Source: Bacillota bacterium | Lineage (GTDB): Bacteria; Bacillota; Clostridia; Peptostreptococcales; Anaerovoracaceae | Length of the DNA: 5,794 nucleotides | Direction of reading: 5' to 3' | Assembly (NCBI GenBank): GCA_016282655.1 | Contig: JAEELK010000143.1 | Location: 1 to 5,794 of the forward strand | The notes under the pieces: model-generated | What the model saw: only the letters and a program-made list of their open reading frames with translations | Told to the model about the DNA's origin: nothing | Databases searched by the model: none | Position numbers and translations under genes: made by a program | Shown here: positions 1 through 4,672 of the stretch, piece after piece | Position numbering within the stretch: the first letter of the stretch is position 1 | Layout: every line of letters begins with the position of its first letter

Positions 1-2
1 CG

Positions 3-248
3 CGGATCCGGGTCTGCGGGCTCATGCACATCGCGCCGGCATCGGAAGACATGGAGGCGATCCGCCCCTACTTCCGGCAGGTGAAGGAGCTCTACCAGAC
101 GCTGGGCAGGACGGAGCATCCCCGTTGTCAGTTTCAATGGCTCTCCATGGGCATGTCCGGCGACTTTCCGCTTGCGATAGAGGAAGGCGCCAACATCGTG
201 CGCGTCGGCAGCGCCATTTTCGGGCCGCGTCAGTACGCGGCGCAATAA
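3..248 (+). CDS. yggS: YggS/YlmE (PLPBP) family PLP-binding protein, C-terminal part
   Basis: This is the last 81 residues of a YggS/YlmE/PROSC protein; the start lies left of the window. The family binds pyridoxal 5'-phosphate on a single-domain alanine-racemase-like barrel in the cytosol and is thought to maintain PLP and amino/keto-acid homeostasis rather than catalyse a known reaction. The visible part reads in frame from position 3 and contains the GLMHIAP strand, the phosphate-binding motif LSMGMSGDF (about 50 residues into the visible part) and the family C-terminal signature GANIVRVGSAIFGPR. The PLP lysine is in the missing N-terminal part. A 42-bp gap separates it from sepF with no terminator, so it is probably the upstream member of the same operon, as ylmE is next to sepF in Bacillus. 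Family assignment is firm; the cellular role is general family knowledge. Confidence 0.93.
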   Translation, partial: RIRVCGLMHIAPASEDMEAIRPYFRQVKELYQTLGRTEHPRCQFQWLSMGMSGDFPLAIEEGANIVRVGSAIFGPRQYAAQ

Positions 249-290
249 GCATCGCAAAGAACATCAAAAGAGGTTAGGGAGGAAACAGAT

Positions 291-785
291 ATGGCTGACG
301 GTTTCATGGGAAAACTGAAGAACCTTGTGGGGATCGAAGAGATCGAAGACGACGACGAAGACGATCTGGAGCCGGTTCCGGCACCGCCGCGTCCGGCCGA
401 GCGCAGCTACAGCGCCGCCCCGAAATACAGCGCAAGACCGCAGGAGGAGAGCAGACCGCCGCTCAAGCCCGCGCCGGGCGCTGCCGGACGGGAGACCAAG
501 CCCTTCAAAATGGTGGTCATCGAGCCTGCCGGCTTCGACGACTGCTCCAAGCTCGTGGACAGCCTGAAGGCCAGAAAGCCGGTCATCATCAATCTGGAGA
601 GCGTGGAGTCCGACGTCGCCCGCAAGATCTTCGACTTCCTCAGCGGCGCCACCTATGCCCTGAGCGGCAACGTGCAGAAGATCTCCAACAACATTTTCGT
701 CTTCGCCCCGGAGAGCGTGGACATCACGGCCATCTCCGAGCGCGAGGTCAGCTACACTGAGGCGATGAAGACCCCCTGGAGGTAA
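291..785 (+). CDS. sepF: Cell division protein SepF
   Basis: SepF is a membrane anchor for FtsZ that polymerises into rings and shapes the septum at mid-cell. The 164-residue product shows the usual three-part layout. Residues 1-15 form an amphipathic membrane-binding helix (MADGFMGKLKNLVG). Residues 16-70 are a disordered linker, first very acidic (EDDDEDDLE) and then rich in Pro, Ala and Arg. Residues 71-147 are the globular SepF core, from PFKMVVIEPAGFDD through VIINLESV and the glycine-bearing dimer segment GATYALSGNVQKI to NNIFVFAPESVDI. The length is slightly above the usual 150 or so because of the linker. The start is fixed by an AGGGAGGA ribosome binding site at 276-283. It lies 3 bp before divIVA, and its last codons carry the divIVA ribosome binding site. 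The family YlmG gene that often follows sepF is not present. Confidence 0.96.
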   Translation: MADGFMGKLKNLVGIEEIEDDDEDDLEPVPAPPRPAERSYSAAPKYSARPQEESRPPLKPAPGAAGRETKPFKMVVIEPAGFDDCSKLVDSLKARKPVIINLESVESDVARKIFDFLSGATYALSGNVQKISNNIFVFAPESVDITAISEREVSYTEAMKTPWR

Positions 786-788
786 GTC

Positions 789-1415
789 ATGATCACACCC
801 CTGGACATTCAGAATCAGGAGTTCTCCCGCGGCGTGCGTGGATATAAGGAAGAAGACGTAGACAGCTTCCTGGATCTGATCACCCTGGATCTGGAAAAGC
901 TGATCGCGGAAAACGAGAAGCTGAAGGAGCAGGTCAAGAGCCTCACGGAGGAGCTGGACCGCTACAGAGACACGGACAACGCCGTGCTGAACACGCTGGA
1001 AGCGGCCAAGGCCCTCATGAACGACATCTCCGCGAGCGCGGAGAAGCGGGCCGAGGTCCTGCTGAAAAACGCGGAGCTGGACGCCGAGATGATCCAGCGC
1101 GAGGCCAAGGAGAATGCCGAGCGGCTCACGGAGGAGAGCAAGTCCCTGCAGAACCGCCTGAACAGCTTCCGCTCCCGCTTCCGCAACATGCTGGAGATCG
1201 AGCTGGAGCGCTTCAACACGCTGAACGACGAGCTCTTCAGCGAAAAGGACGAGGACGACCTCAGCATCACCATGGGCGGCGGCTTCTTCGAGCGCAGCGA
1301 GCACACCACGCTCTACAGCAAAGACGATTTCCAGAGCGGCAAGACCATGGTCAACCTCCGCCCCGTGAAGGACGCGGACGTCAAAACGAAGAAAAAGAAT
1401 AAGGACAAGGAGTAA
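789..1415 (+). CDS. divIVA: DivIVA-domain cell division/polarity protein
   Basis: DivIVA proteins are coiled-coil scaffolds that bind strongly curved membrane at division sites and poles and recruit partners for division, chromosome placement or wall growth. Residues 1-20 (ITPLDIQNQEFSRGVRGY) are the conserved membrane-binding head with its RGY motif, followed by EEDVDSFLDLI and a long heptad-type coiled coil over about residues 30-155, rich in Glu, Lys and Leu. After residue 155 the chain becomes acidic, then has a glycine patch (MGGGFF), and ends in a strongly basic tail (KTKKKNKDKE). Where B. subtilis has a membrane-inserting Phe before RGY, this protein has Val16, a common variant. At 208 residues it is in the normal family range. 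The GGAGG at 778-782 overlaps the end of sepF and fixes the start. The stop codon abuts the lspA start with no gap. Confidence 0.94.
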   Translation: MITPLDIQNQEFSRGVRGYKEEDVDSFLDLITLDLEKLIAENEKLKEQVKSLTEELDRYRDTDNAVLNTLEAAKALMNDISASAEKRAEVLLKNAELDAEMIQREAKENAERLTEESKSLQNRLNSFRSRFRNMLEIELERFNTLNDELFSEKDEDDLSITMGGGFFERSEHTTLYSKDDFQSGKTMVNLRPVKDADVKTKKKNKDKE

Positions 1416-1889
1416 ATGTACTTCATCCTGATCGTCATACCCGCCGTGCTGCTGGACCGGCTGAGCAAGCTGTTGGTCATGGGCCGCATGGCACTTTCGG
1501 AAAGCATCCCCCTTTGGGAGGGTGTTTTTCACATCACCTACATCCACAACGAAGGGGCGGCGTTCAGCATGCTCTCCGGCCGGCAGGCCTTCCTGCAGAT
1601 CCTGACGGCCCTGCTCATGCTGGCCATCCTGCTCTATCTGCTCTTCGCAGGCAGGCGGAGCAGCCGCCTCACGGTCGTTGCTTTGAGCCTCATTTTGGCG
1701 GGCGGTCTGGGCAACCTCTGGGACCGCGTCCTCTACGGCTGGGTGCCGGATTTCCTGGACTTTCGCCTGATCCACTTCGCCGTCTTCAACGTGGCGGACA
1801 TTTTCGTGACGCTGGGCTGCGCGCTGCTCTTCCTGGAAGTGCTCCTGCTGGAGCCGCGGCGCGCGCGCAGGGAAGGGTACCGCAGATGA
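1416..1889 (+). CDS. lspA: Lipoprotein signal peptidase (signal peptidase II)
   Basis: LspA is an integral membrane aspartyl protease that removes the signal peptide from lipoprotein precursors after Lgt has attached diacylglycerol to the lipobox cysteine. The 157-residue protein has about four hydrophobic segments (near residues 2-13, 58-78, 86-98 and 119-145). All family motifs are present in order: DRLSK (14-18), NEGAAFS (45-51), GGLGNLWDR (96-104), VPDFLDF (110-116) and FNVADIF (124-130). The catalytic pair should be Asp103 and Asp128. Its ATG directly follows the divIVA stop, and the AAGGAG at 1407-1412 lies in the last divIVA codons, so translational coupling is likely. The arginine-rich C-terminus (PRRARREGYRR) fits a cytosolic positive-inside tail. 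Its last 4 bp overlap the next gene. Confidence 0.98.
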   Translation: MYFILIVIPAVLLDRLSKLLVMGRMALSESIPLWEGVFHITYIHNEGAAFSMLSGRQAFLQILTALLMLAILLYLLFAGRRSSRLTVVALSLILAGGLGNLWDRVLYGWVPDFLDFRLIHFAVFNVADIFVTLGCALLFLEVLLLEPRRARREGYRR

Positions 1890-2803
1890 GCCGATCCTAC
1901 AGCTTTCTGGCCGAAGAGAGCGGCGTGCGCCTGGACAGCCTGCTGAGCTCCCTCCTGGAGGATCTCTCCCGCAGCTACATCCAGAAGCTTCTGGAGGGCG
2001 GGCAGGTCTTGCTGAACGGCGTTCCCGCGCCGGCCAAGAATACCCGCGTGAAGGCGGGGGACAAGATCGAACTGGAACTTCCGGAGGCGGAAGTTCTTTC
2101 CGTTGCGGCGGAAGAGATCCCGCTGCGGATCGTCTATGAGGACGAGAGCCTTCTGGTGGTCGATAAGCCCAGAGGCATGGTGGTCCATCCCGCGCCCGGC
2201 AACGAGAGCGGCACGCTGGTCAACGCGCTGCTCTGGCACTGCGGAGAGAGCCTTTCCGGCATCAACGGCGTGCAGCGGCCCGGCATCGTGCACCGCATCG
2301 ACAAGGACACCGGCGGCCTGCTCGTGGTGGCCAAGACGGATGCCGCGCACCGCGGGCTCGCGGCCCAGCTGGAGGCGCACAGCATGACGCGGGTCTATGA
2401 GGCCCTGGTCTACAACAACATCACGGAAGACGAAGGGACGGTGGACGCGCCGCTGGGGCGCGATCCGCAGAACCGCCTGCGCCGCCGCGTGATCGCGGGC
2501 GGCAAGCGGGCCGTCACGCACTACAAGGTCCTGGAACGCTTCGGGCGCAGCTGCCGCATCGAGGCGCGCCTGGAGACCGGACGCACCCATCAGATCCGCG
2601 TGCACATGGCGTACATCAAGCATCCGCTGATCGGTGACGCCCTGTACGGGCCCAAAAAAGGCATGAGCGGGGTAGAAGGGCAGATGCTGCACGCGAAGGT
2701 CCTGGGCTTCGTCCATCCGCTCAGCGGCGCCTACCTGGAATTCGAGAGCCCGCTGCCGGAAGCCTATCTGAGCGTTCTGGAGCGCCTGCGCGCAGGGAGA
2801 TAG
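1886..2803 (+). CDS. rluD: RluA/RluD-family 23S rRNA pseudouridine synthase
   Basis: The enzyme isomerises uridine to pseudouridine in rRNA. The 305-residue protein has an N-terminal S4 RNA-binding domain (about residues 14-75, including SRSYIQKLLEGGQVLLNG). A PseudoU_synth_2 catalytic domain follows, starting near IVYEDESLLVVDKPRGMVVHP (82-102). The catalytic motif is HRIDKDTGG (136-144), with Asp139 as nucleophile, and the later motif is LETGRTHQIRVHMAYIKHPLIGD (229-251). S4 plus catalytic domain and the position right after lspA match RluD/YlyB, whose usual targets are helix 69 uridines of 23S rRNA; RluC-type specificity cannot be excluded. The start is the ATG overlapping the lspA stop (ATGA, 1886-1889) with GGAAGGG at 1871-1877. 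The reading frame stays open further upstream, to about 1514, but that part lies inside lspA and lacks family similarity. Confidence 0.95.
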   Translation: MSRSYSFLAEESGVRLDSLLSSLLEDLSRSYIQKLLEGGQVLLNGVPAPAKNTRVKAGDKIELELPEAEVLSVAAEEIPLRIVYEDESLLVVDKPRGMVVHPAPGNESGTLVNALLWHCGESLSGINGVQRPGIVHRIDKDTGGLLVVAKTDAAHRGLAAQLEAHSMTRVYEALVYNNITEDEGTVDAPLGRDPQNRLRRRVIAGGKRAVTHYKVLERFGRSCRIEARLETGRTHQIRVHMAYIKHPLIGDALYGPKKGMSGVEGQMLHAKVLGFVHPLSGAYLEFESPLPEAYLSVLERLRAGR

Positions 2804-2806
2804 AAC

Positions 2807-3562
2807 ATGTTTTTTAAAGAAGAAGAGATCCGCGGCGCGCTGCCGCGGGAATGGGCGGAGATGCCGCTCTTTCTTTATGAGGAGACCGATTCCACGAACG
2901 AGCGGGCTAAGGCCTACCTGCGGGAAGGGAAGGAGGGCCCGGCGCTCTTCCTGGCCGCCGCGCAGAGCGCCGGCCGCGGCAGACACGGGCACAGCTTTTA
3001 CTCGCCGGCGGGCGCGGGGCTGTACTTCACCCTGCTCTTTCCCGCGGCGCCGGACCCGCAGCAGCTTTCCCTGCTGACCCCGCAGGCGGCCGTCGCCTGC
3101 TGCGAGGCCGTGGAGGCGCTCACGCAGGTCTCTTTGCAGATCAAATGGGTGAACGATCTCTATTTGAATGGAAAGAAGATGGCGGGCATCCTCACTGAGG
3201 CGCTGCCGGTCCCCGCGGGCTATGCCGCGCTCTGCGGCATGGGCCTGAACCTTTCTCCTGCCGCGTATCCGCCCGAGATCGCGGAGATCGCCACCGCGCT
3301 GGACCGCCCGGTCTCTCCGTCGCTTCTGGCGGGCGAGATCGTCAGACGCTACCACGCGCTCTGGTCCGGCGCGCGGCCGGACTGGCTCTCCGCGTACCGG
3401 AGCCGCTCGCTGGTCCTGGGGCGCCGCGTCTCTTTTGAGCGGGACGGGCAGCGCTTCGAAGGCGTGGCGGAGGATCTCGACGGGAGCGGCGCCCTGCTGG
3501 TCCGCCTCCCGGACGGCTCTCTGGAGCGGCGCAGCAGCGGCGAGATCTTACTTTCGACATAA
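2807..3562 (+). CDS. birA: Biotin--[acetyl-CoA-carboxylase] ligase, monofunctional
   Basis: This cytosolic enzyme activates biotin with ATP to biotinyl-5'-AMP and transfers it to a lysine of biotin-carrier proteins such as that of acetyl-CoA carboxylase. The 251-residue protein starts almost directly at the catalytic domain (LYEETDSTNERA at 23-34), so it lacks the N-terminal winged-helix domain of bifunctional BirA repressors and should not regulate transcription. Key motifs are the adenylate loop GRGRHG (56-61), KWVNDLYLNGKKMAGILTE (113-131, catalytic Lys113) and GMGLNLS (144-150). The C-terminal SH3-like domain (about 203-250) includes GRRVSFERDGQRFEGVAEDLDGSGALLV. Compared with E. coli GRGRRGR, Arg118 is kept (Arg59) while Arg119 and Arg121 are replaced by His60 and His62. 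It starts 3 bp after the rluD stop with AGGGAG just upstream. No convincing terminator follows it. Confidence 0.95.
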   Translation: MFFKEEEIRGALPREWAEMPLFLYEETDSTNERAKAYLREGKEGPALFLAAAQSAGRGRHGHSFYSPAGAGLYFTLLFPAAPDPQQLSLLTPQAAVACCEAVEALTQVSLQIKWVNDLYLNGKKMAGILTEALPVPAGYAALCGMGLNLSPAAYPPEIAEIATALDRPVSPSLLAGEIVRRYHALWSGARPDWLSAYRSRSLVLGRRVSFERDGQRFEGVAEDLDGSGALLVRLPDGSLERRSSGEILLST

Positions 3563-3577
3563 AAAAATACTATTTTT
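3563..3577. repeat. AT-only perfect inverted repeat just after birA
   Basis: Arms AAAAATA (3563-3569) and TATTTTT (3571-3577) are exact reverse complements around a single C. As RNA the stem would be weak, so it does not look like a working terminator. It is part of an AT-rich block upstream of the promoter at 3599-3627 and could act as an UP-type element or bent DNA. Confidence 0.5.
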
Positions 3578-3586
3578 ACCAATTTT

Positions 3587-3598
3587 GTATAATTATAC
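3587..3598. repeat. 12-bp perfect palindrome GTATAATTATAC
   Basis: The 12 bases are their own reverse complement. They contain a consensus TATAAT on each strand, but no matching -35 box lies at 16-18 bp on either side, so they are not called as promoters. The palindrome ends directly at the -35 hexamer (3599-3604) of the promoter for the small zinc-ribbon gene. That position would suit an operator or an UP element; no regulator is identified. Confidence 0.55.
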
Positions 3599-3627
3599 TT
3601 GCAATATTCACCGCCTTCTTTTACAAT
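3599..3627 (+). promoter_or_regulatory. Predicted sigma-A-type promoter for the zinc-ribbon gene
   Basis: TTGCAA (3599-3604) and TACAAT (3622-3627) are separated by exactly 17 bp, and AT-rich DNA lies just upstream. Transcription would begin near 3634, giving a leader of about 59 nt before the ATG at 3693. The -10 box matches consensus at 5 of 6 positions and the -35 box at 4 of 6. It suggests the small gene can be expressed apart from the birA cluster by the housekeeping polymerase. Confidence 0.6.
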
Positions 3628-3657
3628 AAACTCATCCCCGAACAGTCTATCACCTCG

Positions 3658-3673
3658 CAGCAAGCACTTGCTG
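3658..3673. repeat. Inverted repeat in the leader of the zinc-ribbon gene
   Basis: CAGCAAG (3658-3664) and CTTGCTG (3667-3673) are perfect reverse complements with a 2-base centre. It lies 7 bases before the AGGAG ribosome binding site (3681-3685) and within the predicted leader. It could be a DNA operator, or a short RNA hairpin with a 5-bp stem and 6-nt loop that affects translation. It has no U-tail, so it is not a terminator. Confidence 0.5.
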
Positions 3674-3692
3674 AAAAGACAGGAGAAAGATC

Positions 3693-3887
3693 ATGGATGA
3701 GAAATCAAAGGGGGTCGCATGCCGGAGCGCCGAACGTCCGCAAGGGAAATCGGCCGCACCGGAGGCGGAGATCTGCTACTGTGTCCTCTGCGAACAGCGG
3801 ACGGCGCAGGGGCGGTTCTTCAAGGGCAAATTCGTCTGCGAGGACTGCCTTGCCTATGCCAGCCACATCTCAAGTGAAGATCGCTGA
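3693..3887 (+). CDS. Small zinc-ribbon protein, possible Gin/CsfB-like anti-sigma factor
   Basis: This is a 64-residue cytosolic protein. Residues 1-26 are polar and probably disordered. Residues 28-52 hold CYCVLC (28-33) and CEDC (49-52), two CxxC pairs 15 residues apart that should bind one zinc ion; Cys10 and Cys28 are extra. The segment VLCEQRTAQGRFFKGKFVCEDC resembles the Gin (CsfB) family, in which C-x2-C is followed by a Gly-containing stretch, a Phe-Ile/Val-Cys and a second C-x2-C. Gin is a sporulation protein that inhibits sigma-G in Bacillus. This likeness is by pattern only, so other small zinc ribbons remain possible. Coding status is supported by AGGAG at 3681-3685, 7 bases before the ATG, by its own promoter and by a strong terminator after the stop. 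It stands between the birA cluster and convergent rpsT. That it is a gene is fairly sure; the Gin role is a hypothesis. Confidence 0.62.
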   Translation: MDEKSKGVACRSAERPQGKSAAPEAEICYCVLCEQRTAQGRFFKGKFVCEDCLAYASHISSEDR

Positions 3888-3935
3888 TTCCGTTCTGCTT
3901 CCCTATCCCGAGATCAGATCTCAGAAGGCTGGCAT
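3856..3935. repeat. 9-bp inverted repeat spanning the end of the zinc-ribbon gene
   Basis: ATGCCAGCC (3856-3864, inside the coding region) is the exact reverse complement of GGCTGGCAT (3927-3935, after the stop). A smaller palindrome, GAGATC-A-GATCTC (3910-3922), is nested between them. In RNA this could close a 62-nt loop that includes the stop codon, just ahead of the terminator. Function is unknown and chance is possible. Confidence 0.35.
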
Positions 3936-3945
3936 GACATAGCAG

Positions 3946-3989
3946 AAAAGGCCGCCCACGGCTCGGAGAGGGCGGCCTTTCTCCTTTTT
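3946..3989 (+). terminator. Rho-independent terminator of the zinc-ribbon gene
   Basis: AAAGGCCGCCC (3947-3957) pairs with GGGCGGCCTTT (3970-3980) in an 11-bp stem with a 12-nt loop. The tail TTTCTCCTTTTT (3978-3989) follows. It stands 59 bp after the stop codon. On the minus strand only a short T run follows the stem, so it acts mainly on plus-strand transcripts and may help stop readthrough from rpsT. Confidence 0.92.
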
Positions 3990-4016
3990 GATCGATCGAT
4001 ACGGGGACACGCTGCC

Positions 4017-4046
4017 GCGCCCGGCACGTCATATCGCGCCGGGCGC
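4017..4046. repeat. GC-rich hairpin between convergent terminators (first)
   Basis: GCGCCCGGC (4017-4025) and GCCGGGCGC (4038-4046) form a perfect 9-bp stem with a 12-nt loop. There is no T tract on either side, so it is not a standard terminator. It lies in the stretch left between the plus-strand terminator (ending 3989) and the minus-strand terminator (starting 4082), with no open reading frame of interest. Confidence 0.55.
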
Positions 4047-4051
4047 CGGGA

Positions 4052-4081
4052 GCGGCGGGGGCTGCTCGGCGTTCCCGCCGC
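4052..4081. repeat. GC-rich hairpin between convergent terminators (second)
   Basis: GCGGCGGG (4052-4059) and CCCGCCGC (4074-4081) form a perfect 8-bp stem with a 14-nt loop. It starts 5 bp after the preceding hairpin and is followed on the plus strand by six A residues. Read on the minus strand, the T run precedes the stem, so it is a backup structure after the rpsT terminator rather than a terminator in itself. Confidence 0.5.
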
Positions 4082-4116
4082 AAAAAAGCGAAAAAGCCGG
4101 GAGACACATCCGGCTT
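4082..4116 (-). terminator. Rho-independent terminator of rpsT
   Basis: On the minus strand AAGCCGG (complement of 4116-4110) pairs with CCGGCTT (complement of 4100-4094) around a 9-nt loop. The tail is CTTTTTCGCTTTTTTG, that is T runs at 4095-4091 and 4087-4082. It lies 68 bp after the rpsT stop codon. On the plus strand the following bases (CTTCTTG) are only partly T-rich, so activity in that direction should be weak. Confidence 0.88.
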
Positions 4117-4184
4117 CTTCTTGTGTATTTAACTTATACACCCGCAGGTCTCCCTGCGTTCGATATTCGTGGGACGGGTGAGAT

Positions 4185-4457
4185 TTACTCTGCTTTCTGT
4201 GCCTTGTTGTAGCACTTGGCCATTCTGGACACTTTTCTGGAAGCTGTGTTCTTGTGCAAGGTGCCTTTCGCGGCGGCCTGCATCAGCTTCTTTTCGGCCA
4301 GAGCCAGCTTTTCGGAAGCAGTCGCGAGATCGCCGGCGGCGATCGCCTTGTCAAAGTTCTTGATGATCGCTCTCAGATGAGACTTGACTCTTCTGTTGGC
4401 GGCCGTCTTCGCTTTGATGACGCGGACGCGCTTCTTCGCAGATTTGATATTTGCCAT
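4185..4457 (-). CDS. rpsT: 30S ribosomal protein S20
   Basis: S20 is a small basic primary-binding protein of the 30S subunit that contacts the 5' domain and helix 44 of 16S rRNA. The 90-residue product begins with the classic MANIKSAKKRVRV. It has the long alpha-helical, Lys/Arg/Ala-rich body of the family, with VKSHLRAIIKNFDKAIAAGD, and ends with the conserved GTLHKNTASRKVSRMAKCYNKA (about residues 66-87). The length is typical (about 85-90). The ATG at 4457-4455 is preferred over an in-frame TTG seven codons upstream, because GGGGTGA, a good match to the AGGTGA part of the anti-Shine-Dalgarno target, sits at 4468-4462, just 4 bases before it. It is a single-gene unit with its own promoter and terminator, divergent from lepA. 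Confidence 0.98.
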   Translation of the reverse strand: MANIKSAKKRVRVIKAKTAANRRVKSHLRAIIKNFDKAIAAGDLATASEKLALAEKKLMQAAAKGTLHKNTASRKVSRMAKCYNKAQKAE

Positions 4458-4461
4458 ATTT

Positions 4462-4468
4462 TCACCCC
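4462..4468 (-). promoter_or_regulatory. rpsT ribosome binding site that decides the start
   Basis: On the minus strand GGGGTGA lies 4 bases before the ATG. It matches the GAGGTGA part of the ideal AGGAGGTGA at 6 of 7 positions, unlike the GGAGG-type sites of the other genes. It sits inside the region that would be coding if the upstream TTG were used, which argues for the ATG. Confidence 0.65.
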
Positions 4469-4493
4469 ACTTTCTCAAAATATCGCAGTGAAT

Positions 4494-4522
4494 AGTATAT
4501 AAAAGCTTTTGCGGAAATGCAA
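4494..4522 (-). promoter_or_regulatory. Predicted sigma-A-type promoter of rpsT
   Basis: On the minus strand TTGCAT (4522-4517) and TATACT (4499-4494) are 17 bp apart. Transcription would begin near 4487, leaving a leader of only about 30 nt. That is too short for the longer leader structures by which some ribosomal protein genes autoregulate. Confidence 0.68.
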
Positions 4523-4596
4523 GCGATTTCTTTCACGATCCGGGCAGGTCCTCCGGGGCGGGCAAGGCACTGTCCGGCGCGGCGGCGCTGCGCGTC

Positions 4597-4627
4597 CGGC
4601 CGCGTTCTCGGAATTGCGCCGCGGCCG
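4597..4627. repeat. 8-bp GC inverted repeat around the lepA -35 box
   Basis: CGGCCGCG (4597-4604) and CGCGGCCG (4620-4627) are perfect reverse complements 15 bp apart, and the lepA -35 hexamer (4614-4619) lies between them. The arms could be half-sites of an operator. Given the GC-rich surroundings, chance is also plausible. Confidence 0.4.
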
Positions 4628-4642
4628 AAGCTGTGGTATCAT
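4614..4642 (+). promoter_or_regulatory. Predicted sigma-A-type promoter of lepA with extended -10
   Basis: TTGCGC (4614-4619) and TATCAT (4637-4642) are separated by 17 bp, and TGG directly precedes the -10 box, giving the extended -10 form TGnTATCAT. Transcription would start near 4649, with a leader of about 24 nt before the ATG at 4673. Confidence 0.65.
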
Positions 4643-4672
4643 ATAACGACTGTTGAAAAAAGGGGAAAGACC

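Noticed and set aside
264..1775. Long open frame of 503 codons on the minus strand opposite sepF, divIVA and lspA
   Set aside because: It is antisense to three certain genes, has low-complexity His/Leu/Val/Arg-rich composition typical of frames opposite GC-rich genes, and no recognisable domain.
1514..1885. Upstream extension of the rluD frame
   Set aside because: It overlaps lspA out of frame; the protein similarity begins at the ATG at 1886, which has the typical ATGA overlap and a ribosome binding site.
1733..3355. Open frame of 540 codons on the minus strand opposite lspA, rluD and birA
   Set aside because: Antisense to three well-supported genes, Arg-rich composition from GC bias, and no motif recognised.
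3588..3593. Consensus TATAAT as a separate -10 box
   Set aside because: No -35-like hexamer at 16-18 bp upstream on either strand and no TGn extension; it is part of a palindrome instead.
3990..4000. GATCGATCGAT tandem GATC palindrome as a possible att or methylation site
   Set aside because: Short, single, and with no integrase or partner repeat in the window.
3988..4212. Small open frames on both strands between the zinc-ribbon gene and rpsT
   Set aside because: They run through two terminators and GC hairpins, have no ribosome binding site that fits, and look like no known protein.
4458..4478. Seven-codon N-terminal extension of S20 from a TTG codon
   Set aside because: S20 proteins begin MANIKSAKKR, and a ribosome binding site lies inside the extension.
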